A stretch of 64,000 bases of DNA from Agaribacterium sp. ZY112 (lineage in GTDB: Bacteria > Pseudomonadota > Gammaproteobacteria > Pseudomonadales > Cellvibrionaceae). The translations under genes and the position numbers were made by a program. Numbering within the stretch: position 1 is the stretch's first letter; each line of letters starts with the position of its first letter. Under the pieces are notes generated by a model. That model worked only from the letters and a program-made list of their open reading frames with translations. It was not told the origin of the DNA and did no database searches. Of the stretch, positions 52,368-61,795 are shown one piece after another. The DNA lies in NCBI RefSeq assembly GCF_041346925.1, contig NZ_CP166840.1, positions 1,736,001-1,800,000 of the forward strand, given 5' to 3'.

Positions 52368-54890
52368 TTAATGCTCGCTCATTAATCGTTCGCGGCGCTC
52401 GTAGCCTGGTAGGGCGTCTTCAAGCATGTTACGAATGCGTGTGCCAGTGCTACCTAGGCCTTTGAATTCAATCTCAAGGTAGACGCCTCGGTCATATTGG
52501 CCTGAGCCGCCTTCTTCGTTAGCAACATTACTATCGAGCCAGCGCCTTGCTAAAAAACGTACTCGGTAGCAGCAGTTGTTGTATTCGATACCGCCAAAGG
52601 TCTCGAGTTCCTGTTGATTTTCAAAGTCGTAATTACTGCGGCCCATCATAAACCACTGTTGTACGATAGGGGCAACAAATGCGAGATCGACTTGATCAAG
52701 TTGTTTACTGCTGCTGATCTCTGGGTCTTTACGAACGAAGCTATAACTCAAGCTGACGAGGCTAAGTTTGTCTTGGCTTGCATAGTTATAGCCTGCGGAA
52801 AAACGGCTCATCTGTTCTGCTGCGTCGTCATAGATTAAGTTGCCAAAGACGCCGGAGCCCGCTCGAGCGTTGGCACTAAACTCAAGTGCGATCTCCGAGG
52901 AGTTTTGCTGCGCGTCAATGTCACTTTCTAAACCAACTCGGCGGTCTTCAAAATAATTTATTTGGCCTAAGCTAAGCGCAAAAAATTCATGGCCATCTTT
53001 GTGGCTCATCCAGCGATTGGTAATACCTGCTGTAAGGCGGTTGGCATCGTCTAAGCGGTCGTAACCACTGAAGCGGGAGTCCCTGTAGAGCTGGCCATAA
53101 CTAAAGGTTCGTGTTGAGGTATCAAAGTTGACGCCTCCGCCGGAGTTACTGGCGTTGTACAGCGCACTGTGGTCTTCATAGCTTCGGTATAAATAATACA
53201 AGCGCGGTTCTAAGGTTTGTAAATAGCGCCCCTGAGGATTTTCAAAGACAAGACTTGCGTCGACAGAGGCCTGTGGTGCGCCGAGGCTGACGTGCTCTTG
53301 TTCTATGCTATCCCCTTCGCCTGGACTGAGCTTGTACTGGCGATACTTATAGCCGACTTCCGGTTTGATATAACCCGCAGCATTGCTAAAGCGCTGGCCT
53401 AAAGTGTAATCCGCGGCATAGCGCTGGCCTGTGATAATGGGTTTACCGCTGATACTTAGACCTTGCTCATGATCAAAGCTTGTGAGCTGGTTGTCTAAGT
53501 TTAGGTTCATGCGGCCAAGGTAGTAATTACCATTAGCCTCTATTTGCGGAAGCTTTCGGTAGGGGGCATCAAGGTTTAGTAAGAGCGTTTGGTAATCTTG
53601 AACTCTTAGGTTGAGATCCCAGTTATCGAGCTGAGTACCTGCGACTAACTTTTGGTCGAGGTAGGTGGTATTGGCCACTTCAAAAGAGGACGTACCTAAG
53701 TCTCGAAAATAATCTTCATCCGAGGTTAAGTTATAGTCGACCTCGGTATACCAGCCACTGCCTAAGCCGCCGTTTTGTTTGTACTGAAATAACCAGCGAT
53801 TAGTTCCAACATGAGTGTTGCTAGAGCCGTCGTGACCTTGGGAGCCGCCGTCATCGGGTAGGAAGGAGCCGCTTACTTTTTGTTCAATAGAGTGGCTTAA
53901 ATGGCGGAACTCGGCTTCAAGCATCGGTCCGCGGTCACTAATAATACGCGGGGTGATGGTCGCGTCATAATTAGGCGCCAAGTTTAAATAATAAGGCAGG
54001 CTAATATCTAAACCGCCTTTATCACTGGTGCTAAAGCTCGGCGCTAAAAAGCCCGATTGACGCTGATCCCCAACGGGAAAAGTCGCATAGGGTAGGTAGA
54101 AAATGGGGACGTCGGCAATGCGAAATTTAACGTGTTTACCATAACCTTGCCCGGTTAGTTCATTGATACCCAGCTCGGCGCCTTCGAGTGACCAAGCGTT
54201 GGAGTCCGGTGCACAACTGGTGATATGGCCGTTTCTGAGTACGGCTTTACCGCGACCTTCTTGGGCTATGCTGCTGGCGCTGCCGCGGATATGTTGATTG
54301 TGTAAAACAATTCGGGCGTCAATAAACTCGGCTTCTTCTTTGGTGGTATCCACTCGGGCGCTTTCTCCGCGAATGAGTAAGCCTTGTTGACGGATAACAA
54401 CATCGCCTTGCATTAAGGCGCTATCGTCTGCTCGGCTATACACCATTTTGTCAGCTGCAATAGAGCGCGGGCCCTGCGAGACTTCGACATCCCCTTCTAG
54501 GGTTGCATGCACACCTCCGATAACTTCAGTTGAATCGGCTTCAACAATCAGCGGTAGTTCTGCCATGTCAGCATCGTCGATCGACTGATCTGCAAATGGG
54601 TCTACATAGATACCGGTGCAGCCTGGCGCTAACTCGTGTTGTTGCGCAGGATTCAGTTGATCTTTATTGAGCCAATCTAGATCTGCAAAGCTGTGAGTCG
54701 TGCTATTGCATGCTTGGTTTGTATCTGCGTTTTCACTATCGCAAATCCCATCGGTACTGTCGGCATAGATAGTGTCGGCATACGTTTGAGCTAGGGGCAC
54801 AAGAGTGCTAGCGATTAGCAGAGTACGCCTAAGGCTTGCAGCTAAGAGCTTATTTTTCGGGCTAATAAAGCGAAGTGGCATGTGTTGCAA
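52368..54890 (-). CDS. lptD: LPS-assembly protein LptD
   Basis: 840 residues. Signal peptide ending near residue 38 (TLVPLAQTYA), then an N-terminal OstA-like jelly-roll domain (VIGGVHATLEGDVEVSQGPRSIAADKMVYS) and a large LptD beta-barrel with aromatic-rich strands. Cysteines near 50-90 and the conserved CC pair in NNCCYRVRFLARRW near 780 fit the disulphide pattern of the family. With LptE it inserts LPS in the outer leaflet. First gene of the operon, divergent from amgK. Confidence 0.96.
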   Translation of the reverse strand: MQHMPLRFISPKNKLLAASLRRTLLIASTLVPLAQTYADTIYADSTDGICDSENADTNQACNSTTHSFADLDWLNKDQLNPAQQHELAPGCTGIYVDPFADQSIDDADMAELPLIVEADSTEVIGGVHATLEGDVEVSQGPRSIAADKMVYSRADDSALMQGDVVIRQQGLLIRGESARVDTTKEEAEFIDARIVLHNQHIRGSASSIAQEGRGKAVLRNGHITSCAPDSNAWSLEGAELGINELTGQGYGKHVKFRIADVPIFYLPYATFPVGDQRQSGFLAPSFSTSDKGGLDISLPYYLNLAPNYDATITPRIISDRGPMLEAEFRHLSHSIEQKVSGSFLPDDGGSQGHDGSSNTHVGTNRWLFQYKQNGGLGSGWYTEVDYNLTSDEDYFRDLGTSSFEVANTTYLDQKLVAGTQLDNWDLNLRVQDYQTLLLNLDAPYRKLPQIEANGNYYLGRMNLNLDNQLTSFDHEQGLSISGKPIITGQRYAADYTLGQRFSNAAGYIKPEVGYKYRQYKLSPGEGDSIEQEHVSLGAPQASVDASLVFENPQGRYLQTLEPRLYYLYRSYEDHSALYNASNSGGGVNFDTSTRTFSYGQLYRDSRFSGYDRLDDANRLTAGITNRWMSHKDGHEFFALSLGQINYFEDRRVGLESDIDAQQNSSEIALEFSANARAGSGVFGNLIYDDAAEQMSRFSAGYNYASQDKLSLVSLSYSFVRKDPEISSSKQLDQVDLAFVAPIVQQWFMMGRSNYDFENQQELETFGGIEYNNCCYRVRFLARRWLDSNVANEEGGSGQYDRGVYLEIEFKGLGSTGTRIRNMLEDALPGYERRERLMSEH

Positions 54891-55109
54891 CAGGTCGATG
54901 ATGACGGACTGCGTATAAGGCAGAGATTCAAAACGAGCATTCTACCTGCGCAAATGACTAAAGCACAGTCTATGTGCTTCGATGATTTCTTGCCGGATCG
55001 AGGACAAGCTCGAATATCTCAAGTAAAGTTAAAGGCAGACTTTAACTTGTGGCTTGAAAAATACTATTAGGAGGGAATTCTGTCTAGTTTATGTGCTCGT
55101 ACTGAGGCG

Positions 55110-56111
55110 ATGTTAGGCTTTGCTGAGCGTTCTTGTGAAGCGGCATTGATAGAGCTTAAATCTAAGCAGCTTAAGCCACTGAGTGGTGATGCCGGCGCTC
55201 GACGATATTACCGTTTAGATACCCAAGCTAAAGTGCTGCTTGTGGATGCCCCACCTGAAAGTGAAAATTCTGAGCGATTCTGTGCAGTGGCTAGTTGGCT
55301 GTCTAAGCGTGGCTTGCGTGTGCCTAAAATCCTAGCTCATGATAGTGAACAAGGGTTCTTGTTGCTTGAGGATTTAGGTGATGCCTTACTACAAGCGCAG
55401 CTTAATGAGGATACAGTTGATACCTATTATGCAGAGGCAATGTCTATGCTGTTGCATTTACAGGCTTCTGAGCTTGATGCAGCACTTTTCCCTGCTTATG
55501 ACCGTGCTTTATTGCAGCGAGAGTTAGATTTGTTTGATGAGTGGTTTTTAACGCACCTTTTATCTTTTGAGCTTAATGTCGAGCAGCAAGCGGCGTTAGC
55601 GGTACTAAAGCAAATGTTGATCGAGAGCGCTATATCTGAGCCTCAAGTTATTGTTCATCGAGACTTTCATAGTCGTAACTTGCTCTTATTGGCCGATGAA
55701 AGTTTGGCAACTATTGATTTTCAAGACGCTGTATATGGCCCTTTAAGCTATGACTTGGTTAGCTTACTTAAGGATTGTTACATTGACTGGCCGCGAGAAC
55801 GAGTAGAGCGCTGGGCTTTAACTTATGCATCTCTAGCAGCAGACGCGGGTCTTATGCCTGCACAAGGTGCTACTGAGTTCTTACGCTCTTTTGATTTAAT
55901 GGGCTTGCAGCGTCACTTAAAAGTATTGGGTATCTTTGCTCGTTTATCTCTAAGAGATGGCAAGCATCACTATTTGCAAGATCTGCCTCGGGTCTTAGCT
56001 TATGTGCTTGAGGTCCTATCTTTATACGATGAGGCTGGGATCTTAAGTTCATTGTTTGCAGATCAACTTTCTCCGACATTAAGTACTCGATTACAGAGTT
56101 TGGCATCATGA
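55110..56111 (+). CDS. amgK: Aminoglycoside-phosphotransferase-fold anomeric sugar kinase (N-acetylmuramate/N-acetylglucosamine kinase AmgK)
   Basis: 333 residues from ATG 55110. SGDAGARRYYRLD, GFLLLEDLGDALLQAQL and the catalytic loop VIVHRDFHSRNLLLL near 188-202 followed by TIDFQDAVYGPLSYDLVSLLKDC show the APH-like kinase fold. The pairing with MurU (4-base overlap) and the location beside lptD identify it as AmgK of the peptidoglycan recycling route. ATG 55110 has no good ribosome-binding site; an ideal AGGAGG (55069-55074) precedes an in-frame CTG at 55080, which may be the true start and would add ten residues. Confidence 0.93.
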   Translation: MLGFAERSCEAALIELKSKQLKPLSGDAGARRYYRLDTQAKVLLVDAPPESENSERFCAVASWLSKRGLRVPKILAHDSEQGFLLLEDLGDALLQAQLNEDTVDTYYAEAMSMLLHLQASELDAALFPAYDRALLQRELDLFDEWFLTHLLSFELNVEQQAALAVLKQMLIESAISEPQVIVHRDFHSRNLLLLADESLATIDFQDAVYGPLSYDLVSLLKDCYIDWPRERVERWALTYASLAADAGLMPAQGATEFLRSFDLMGLQRHLKVLGIFARLSLRDGKHHYLQDLPRVLAYVLEVLSLYDEAGILSSLFADQLSPTLSTRLQSLAS

Positions 56112-56791
56112 AGGCGATGATTTTTGCCGCAGGGGAAGGGCGACGCATGCGGCCTTTGACACTGGAAAAGCCTAAGCCTTTATTGCTGGCCGGCTCCTGT
56201 AGTTTGCTTGAGCATCAGTTGCAAAAGTTGATTGCTGCAGGTGTTAGCGAATGTGTGATTAATGTCAGCTACCTTGCCGAGCAAATAGAAACTGCGTTAA
56301 AACAGATGGACCTGGGCGGGATAACGCTTAGCTTGTCGTTTGAAGAGGAGCCTTTAGAGACCGGGGGGGGGCTATTAAAAGCATTGCCTTTATTGGGGCA
56401 CGAGCCTTTTCTGTTGGTCAATGCTGATGTGTGGACGGATTACGATTACAGTCAACTGCTAAAGCGCTCTTTAGATGAAGGAGAGCTTGCCCATTTGGTG
56501 CTGATTCCGAACCCGCCTTTTAAAGAAACGGGTGATTTTGATTTTACTTGTGGTGAGCGAATAGGGCCCTTGGCTGCTTCTCAAGAAGCAGGTTGGACCT
56601 TTAGCGGTATCAGCTTGATTGATCCTCGCTTAATTAGCGCTTATAGCAAGGCTAGATCTATTTTCCCTATGAAAGAGGCCTTGCTCGAGGCTATGCATGC
56701 CAATCGTGTGACAGGCTCGATATTTAAAGGTGAGTGGGATGATATAGGCACTCCCGAGCGCTTGCTCAGCCTTCAGCAGCGTTTAGCTTAG
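56108..56791 (+). CDS. murU: N-acetylmuramate-1-phosphate uridylyltransferase MurU
   Basis: 227 residues. Nucleotidyltransferase signature MIFAAGEGRRMRPLTLEKPKPLL, EEEPLETGGGLLKALPLLGHEPFLLVNADVW, and GEWDDIGTPERLLSLQ. With AmgK it makes UDP-MurNAc from recycled MurNAc and bypasses de novo synthesis, a route linked to fosfomycin tolerance. A run of nine G (56363-56371) encodes the conserved ETGGG. Confidence 0.94.
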   Translation: MKAMIFAAGEGRRMRPLTLEKPKPLLLAGSCSLLEHQLQKLIAAGVSECVINVSYLAEQIETALKQMDLGGITLSLSFEEEPLETGGGLLKALPLLGHEPFLLVNADVWTDYDYSQLLKRSLDEGELAHLVLIPNPPFKETGDFDFTCGERIGPLAASQEAGWTFSGISLIDPRLISAYSKARSIFPMKEALLEAMHANRVTGSIFKGEWDDIGTPERLLSLQQRLA

Positions 56792-57942
56792 CGCTCTATT
56801 TCAACGCCTTTGGCTTTGCGGTTTAAAAAGCCTCGAATACGTTTACTTAAGCGGTTCTCTTGTCTGGATGTACTGTGGAGAGGCTCCATAATCAGGCTCT
56901 GTTCATAGGCGTTAAAATTATGGCTTTTGGCAATGTTGAGGCGCTCTTGGGTCTTAAGTTGGTCGATAGGGTGTTGAGAGAAGCTAATATCCAGTATTGG
57001 TAAGTTGAGTTCGTTGAAGCGAGTCAGTGCTGCATTAAGATCCCCTGCTTTGTGCGGCATTGGGTTAACTAATACTAGGGCTCGCATTTGCTTGGTTGGG
57101 TTTTTAGCGTGAGTAAAAACATAGTCGAGTACACGTTGAGCGGAATTGCCATAAGCGACTAAAACGATATTGAATTGTCCGTTGTTATGGAGAAACTGGA
57201 TGGCGGCGTCGATGCGCGCAAGTCCGCTGTCTTTTTTGATGCTTGTTTCCGTGTTTTTTTCTTTTGTCGTTATTTCTTGCTGATTTTCTATTGGCTTTTC
57301 TACCGCTTCGTCTTGGCTTGAGTCGTTTTCAGTTTTATCGCCATTTTCATCGGCTTCTGTTTCGGCAGGTTTTTGTTCTGCTTTTACTTGTTTGGGGGCT
57401 GGGCGTGAGGGGATCGCGCTTGCAGGATGGGGGCTGATTTCAATAGACAGGGTGGCCCAGCCGCTTGTGCTTAAATGGGTGCGTAGAGGCTCTATTGTGT
57501 ATGGCCAGTTGGGGGTTTGGCCATCTGTAGGAACGAGAAGTACCGCGCCATAGGCTTGACCAGTACTATCTTTTCGCCAAAGGGCGTGAAAGCTTTCACC
57601 TTCTGCTTGCAAAGTGTTGAGTTCATTTGCTTTATAGCTGGCTTTGAGTTGTTTAATGAGATTTTGGTGAGGCTTGGGAACGGTACGCTCTATGGCGTTT
57701 TTATTTGCAGATGGCTCGTTCTCTGCTGATCGCTCCTTACCTGCTGACGACTCCTCATCCGCTGACGGCTCTTCACCCTCCAAGGATTGTGTTTTTTCGG
57801 GGGTGTTTGGCTCATCTGCTTTGTCTTGAGCAAAGCTGGCCAAGCTTGAAAGTAGTAAGCTTGCTAAAAGAGCCATAAAAACTTGCTTGCTCAGTGGCAA
57901 GAAGCTTGATGTCAATCTCTGTATTGTTGCAAGTCTTAGCAA
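56788..57942 (-). CDS. DUF3530 family protein (alpha/beta-hydrolase-like)
   Basis: 384 residues (the start could be the later ATG of MALLASLLLSSLASFAQ, which begins a signal peptide). After the signal comes an acidic/Ser-rich repetitive region (GEEPSADEESS, GKERSAENEPSA), then a domain with ESFHALWRKDSTGQAYGAVLLVPTDGQTPNWPYTIEPLRTHLSTSGWATLSIEI and a second half FNIVLVAYGNSAQRVLDYVF ... ALVLVNPM. The AYGNSA matches a nucleophile-elbow position without a classical GxSxG. An insert of about 60 residues (Glu/Lys/Thr-rich) splits the domain. Function unknown; convergent with murU (4-base overlap). Confidence 0.85.
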   Translation of the reverse strand: MLRLATIQRLTSSFLPLSKQVFMALLASLLLSSLASFAQDKADEPNTPEKTQSLEGEEPSADEESSAGKERSAENEPSANKNAIERTVPKPHQNLIKQLKASYKANELNTLQAEGESFHALWRKDSTGQAYGAVLLVPTDGQTPNWPYTIEPLRTHLSTSGWATLSIEISPHPASAIPSRPAPKQVKAEQKPAETEADENGDKTENDSSQDEAVEKPIENQQEITTKEKNTETSIKKDSGLARIDAAIQFLHNNGQFNIVLVAYGNSAQRVLDYVFTHAKNPTKQMRALVLVNPMPHKAGDLNAALTRFNELNLPILDISFSQHPIDQLKTQERLNIAKSHNFNAYEQSLIMEPLHSTSRQENRLSKRIRGFLNRKAKGVEIER

Positions 57943-58128
57943 GGGTAGCCCAGTGTGTTTAGGTTTATGCTTGTCTTTGCTCTTTAGTTTAGATGCATTG
58001 TGGCGCTTGTGTTTTGCTCAAAATACGACACTTATAGGCTTCAGTGCGCTATCTCGTGTGCTTGGCATAGATTTATAGGGGCGATCCTTAGTACAATTTT
58101 GTTTTTGCACTTACGCAGGTTGTGTTTC

Positions 58129-58794
58129 ATGTCTTTTTTAATTGCCCCTTCAATCTTAGCTGCTGATCTCGCTCGTTTAGGGCAGGAGTGTGATGATGTG
58201 CTCGCAGCTGGGGCGGATATGATCCATTTTGATGTTATGGATAATCACTATGTGCCAAATTTGACCTTTGGCCCAATGATCTGTGAAGCTCTGCGTAAGC
58301 ATGGAGTCACAGCACCAATCGATGTGCATTTGATGGTTGAGCCGGTAGACGATTTAATTGTTAGCTTTGCTGATGCGGGTGCTGATTTCATCAGTTTTCA
58401 TCCGGAGGCGTCTCGCCATGTGGACCGATCGCTAAAACTGATCGAGTCTAAAGGATGCAAAAAAGCCTTGGTCTTAAACCCTGCAAGCCCTGTTTCTCTT
58501 ATTGAACCGGTACTGGATCAGCTGGATATGCTCTTATTTATGTCGGTCAACCCAGGTTTTGGTGGTCAGAAGTTCTTACCTTATGTGCTGGATAAAATTC
58601 GCAAGGCAAAAGCGCTTATTGTTGAGCGTGGTCTCGAGTGTCGTATCGAAGTGGACGGTGGTGTAGGTGTTAACAATATTCGTCAGGTCGCAGAGGCTGG
58701 CGCTGATACGTTTGTGGCTGGTTCGGCTATCTTTGGCAGTGATGATTACGCCGATGTTGTTAAGGCCATGCGTGTTGAATTAGAAGGGCTTTAA
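58129..58794 (+). CDS. rpe: Ribulose-phosphate 3-epimerase
   Basis: 221 residues from ATG 58129; the upstream in-frame extension is not family-like. [72 protein letters not shown] and [30 protein letters not shown] are canonical. Interconverts ribulose- and xylulose-5-phosphate. In Pseudomonas and relatives gph lies between rpe and trpE; here it is missing. Confidence 0.97.
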   Translation: MSFLIAPSILAADLARLGQECDDVLAAGADMIHFDVMDNHYVPNLTFGPMICEALRKHGVTAPIDVHLMVEPVDDLIVSFADAGADFISFHPEASRHVDRSLKLIESKGCKKALVLNPASPVSLIEPVLDQLDMLLFMSVNPGFGGQKFLPYVLDKIRKAKALIVERGLECRIEVDGGVGVNNIRQVAEAGADTFVAGSAIFGSDDYADVVKAMRVELEGL

Positions 58795-58900
58795 GGTAAG
58801 AGTGTGTTAAAGCGTCATTACAGCCCAGGATTTCGTTTTGTAGAGCGTTGGCGTGACTGATTTTGTTTCAGTTAGCCCCCACTACAAAACAGGATAAAAC

Positions 58901-60382
58901 ATGAAGAAAGAAGAATTTTCAGCCCTTGCCAAGCAAGGCTATAACCGTATTCCCGTGACTCGGACTATTTTAGCCGATACGGAAACCCCTCTAACTGCTT
59001 ATTTAAAGCTTGCGGCAGGCCCTTATAGTTATCTATTTGAGTCTGTGCAGGGTGGTGAAAAATGGGGTCGCTATTCCATTATTGGCTTACATGCATCAGA
59101 GCGCGTAGAAATTCGTGAAGATAGCATTGTTATTAAGCGTGAGGCTCAGGCCGATGAGTTTGTTAAAAATAAAGATGCGCTCGAATTTGTTGCTGAATAT
59201 CAGAACAGTTTTAAGGTGCCGGAACTTGAAGGTTTACCCAGTTTCTTTGGTGGCTTAGTTGGTTATTTTGCTTATGACGCTGTGCGTTATGTTGAAGATA
59301 AACTGGCCGGCCATGCTCCTGACGATGAGCTGGATGTGCCCGACATCTTGCTGATGGTTTCTAACGAAGTGCTTGTCTTTGATAATTTGCAAGGCAAAAT
59401 TCACCTTGTTGTTAATGTTGACCCTGCTCAAGAGCAGGCTTTTGAGCGTGCACATACACGCATTGATGAGCTTCGAGATAAGCTTGAAAACAGCGTGGTA
59501 AAAAGTGATCGTTTACTGGCTAATATCGACTCAGCCAAAACCGAAAGTGAAACAGTGTTTGAGTCGAGTTATGGCCGCGATAGCTTTATGCAGGCAGTGG
59601 CAAAGATTAAAGACTATATCCTTGCTGGTGATACCATGCAGGTAGTTCTTGCCCAGCGTATGACTGGGGAATTTACTGCTAAGCCGATTAATCTATATCG
59701 CGCTTTACGCAGCTTAAATCCTTCACCATATATGTATTTTATGGATTTGGGCGATTTTCAAATTGTCGGTTCAAGCCCTGAAATTCTTGCCCGCCTTGAA
59801 GACGGTGAAGTCACCGTTAGACCTATTGCTGGCACTCGCCGTCGCGGTTATACCGAAGAAGAAGATAAAGCGTTAGAAAAAGAATTGATTAATGACCCCA
59901 AGGAGATTGCTGAGCATTTAATGCTGATCGACTTGGGTCGTAATGATGTGGGTCGAGTTGCTGAAGTGGGCTCAGTGACATTGACTGAAAAAATGGTTGT
60001 TGAGCGTTTTAGCCACGTTTTGCATATTACTTCTAATGTAACAGCGAAGCTCAAACCCGAATTAGATGCAATGGATGTATTAAAAGCATCATTGCCTGCC
60101 GGCACTTTATCAGGCGCACCTAAAATTAGAGCAATGCAAATTATTGACGAGCTGGAGCCCGTTAAGCGTGGTATCTATGGTGGTGCAGTTGGTTATTTAA
60201 GCTGGAATGGTCATTTAGATATGGCCATTGCCATACGTACGGCTGTTATTAAAGATGGTAAGGCCCATGTTCAAGCTGGAGCGGGAGTGGTTGCGGACTC
60301 TGTTCCCGAGCTGGAATGGAAAGAAACAATGAATAAAGCTCGGGCTTTATTTGGTGCTATTGATTGGGTTAATAATAGCTAA
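58901..60382 (+). CDS. trpE: Anthranilate synthase component I
   Basis: 493 residues. N-terminal regulatory part [23 protein letters not shown], then the chorismate-binding domain with [70 protein letters not shown] and [40 protein letters not shown]. It makes anthranilate from chorismate with TrpG, which is not adjacent here. No Trp-rich leader peptide is visible in the 106 bases upstream. Confidence 0.97.
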   Translation: MKKEEFSALAKQGYNRIPVTRTILADTETPLTAYLKLAAGPYSYLFESVQGGEKWGRYSIIGLHASERVEIREDSIVIKREAQADEFVKNKDALEFVAEYQNSFKVPELEGLPSFFGGLVGYFAYDAVRYVEDKLAGHAPDDELDVPDILLMVSNEVLVFDNLQGKIHLVVNVDPAQEQAFERAHTRIDELRDKLENSVVKSDRLLANIDSAKTESETVFESSYGRDSFMQAVAKIKDYILAGDTMQVVLAQRMTGEFTAKPINLYRALRSLNPSPYMYFMDLGDFQIVGSSPEILARLEDGEVTVRPIAGTRRRGYTEEEDKALEKELINDPKEIAEHLMLIDLGRNDVGRVAEVGSVTLTEKMVVERFSHVLHITSNVTAKLKPELDAMDVLKASLPAGTLSGAPKIRAMQIIDELEPVKRGIYGGAVGYLSWNGHLDMAIAIRTAVIKDGKAHVQAGAGVVADSVPELEWKETMNKARALFGAIDWVNNS

Positions 60383-60391
60383 GTTGTTTGC

Positions 60392-60419
60392 AGCTTGAAG
60401 CCTTTTTGGGCTTCAAGCT
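60392..60419. terminator. Hairpin between convergent trpE and prsR
   Basis: 11-base perfect inverted repeat AGCTTGAAGCC / GGCTTCAAGCT with a six-base loop. No T-run follows on either strand, so intrinsic termination would be weak; position between convergent stops supports a transcription-end role. Confidence 0.55.
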
Positions 60420-60437
60420 AGGGCAGTAACCTTGTTG

Positions 60438-61793
60438 CTAGATCTGGGCAATATTGTATTTTTTCATCAGGTCATACAGGGTGGGGCGAGTCACACCTAA
60501 TAGTTTTGCCGATGAACTGATATTGTTGTCTGTCATCGATAAAGCTCGCATGATCGCTCCTCGCTCAGCTTTATAGCGCACTTCACGTAAGTTTAGGTCC
60601 AGCTCTCGTTCTAGACTCATACCTAGGTCATCGGCACTGACGAGTTTTTCATCTGCCATAACCACGCCGCGATTTATTCGGTTTTCCATCTCTCTGATAT
60701 TACCGGGCCAAGTGTAACTCTCGATAATTTCGCAGGCCTCGGGGGTGAAACCAGTCACATTACTATTATTTTTTTGCGCGGCTTTTTTTAAGAAGTGTCG
60801 TGCAAGTAATAGGCTGTCACCACTTCGTTCTCGAAGAGGTGGGATGGCGATTTCCATTTCACAGATTCGATAATAAAGGTCTTCTCTAAATAGGCCCTCT
60901 TTGACTAGCTCTTGTAGGTTTTTATTGGTTGCACAGATAACTCTAACATCAACAGGGATCTCTTCACGGCCACCAAGGCGTTCGATATGCCGCTCTTGTA
61001 AAAAACGCAGTAACTTGGCTTGTAGAGGCAAAGGCATATCGCCGATTTCATCTAGGAATAGAGTACCGTGATTAGCGGTTTCAACCTTGCCTAAGGTGCG
61101 CTTGCTGGCTCCGGTGAAGGCGCCTTTTTCATAACCAAAAAGTTCACTTTCCATTAAGTTTTCAGGTACAGCAGCGCAATTAATGGCGACCATGCGTTTG
61201 TCTTTGCGGGGGCTGCTGTTGTGCAGGGCCTTGGCGAGTACTTCTTTACCCGTACCGCTTTCACCTAAAAAGGTGCAGGTGACATTGCTTGGAGCCAGTT
61301 TTTCTATCATGCGACAAATTTTTAGCATTTTTTCGTCGCAGGCAATTACCCCATCTAAAGGGCTGTGCATTTGTTCTTGCAGCAAGCGATTCTGCTGTTC
61401 AAGTTTGTGTATATGAAAGGCGCGCTCGAGGATAAGGTCGAGAGTGTCTGGGTTAACGGGCTTTTGGTAGAAATCGTAAGCTCCCATAGCCACTGCGCGC
61501 ACGGCATTTTCATAATCGGCGTTACCGGTCATAACAATGATTTTTGTGGCGGGAGAGAGCGCACTGATCTCTTGAATGCATTTAAAACCCTCTTCGACGC
61601 CTTCGTCATCAGGCGGTAAACCTAAGTCTTGCAAGACGATAGCCGGTTCATGCAGGCGAATGGCATCAATAGCTTGTGCGCGATTACTGGCAATGTAGAC
61701 TTCGTACTGATCAAAGTGCCAGCGCAGTTGGCTCTGCAGGCCGGTATCATCTTCGACGATCAGTAATTTATTAAGCTGTTGTTTTTTTGCCAT
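60438..61793 (-). CDS. prsR: PEP-CTERM-box response regulator, sigma-54-dependent (PrsR)
   Basis: 451 residues. Receiver domain 8-130 (LLIVEDDTGLQSQLRWHFDQY, phospho-acceptor in ALVLQDLGLPPDD-like VLQDLGLPP, KPVNPDTL), sigma-54 AAA+ domain 145-380 (TFLGESGTGKEVLAKALH, GYEKGAFTGASK, ATNKNLQELVKEGLFREDLYYRI), and a Fis-type helix-turn-helix ending in SAKLLGVTRPTLYDLMKKYNI. PrsR acts with PrsK on sigma-54 promoters of PEP-CTERM and exopolysaccharide genes. Gene order prsK-prsR, two bases apart. Confidence 0.93.
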   Translation of the reverse strand: MAKKQQLNKLLIVEDDTGLQSQLRWHFDQYEVYIASNRAQAIDAIRLHEPAIVLQDLGLPPDDEGVEEGFKCIQEISALSPATKIIVMTGNADYENAVRAVAMGAYDFYQKPVNPDTLDLILERAFHIHKLEQQNRLLQEQMHSPLDGVIACDEKMLKICRMIEKLAPSNVTCTFLGESGTGKEVLAKALHNSSPRKDKRMVAINCAAVPENLMESELFGYEKGAFTGASKRTLGKVETANHGTLFLDEIGDMPLPLQAKLLRFLQERHIERLGGREEIPVDVRVICATNKNLQELVKEGLFREDLYYRICEMEIAIPPLRERSGDSLLLARHFLKKAAQKNNSNVTGFTPEACEIIESYTWPGNIREMENRINRGVVMADEKLVSADDLGMSLERELDLNLREVRYKAERGAIMRALSMTDNNISSSAKLLGVTRPTLYDLMKKYNIAQI

Positions 61794-61795
61794 GC

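Noticed and set aside
58795..58900. Possible trp attenuator leader before trpE
   Set aside because: No short ORF with tandem Trp codons and no paired terminator/antiterminator that I can see.
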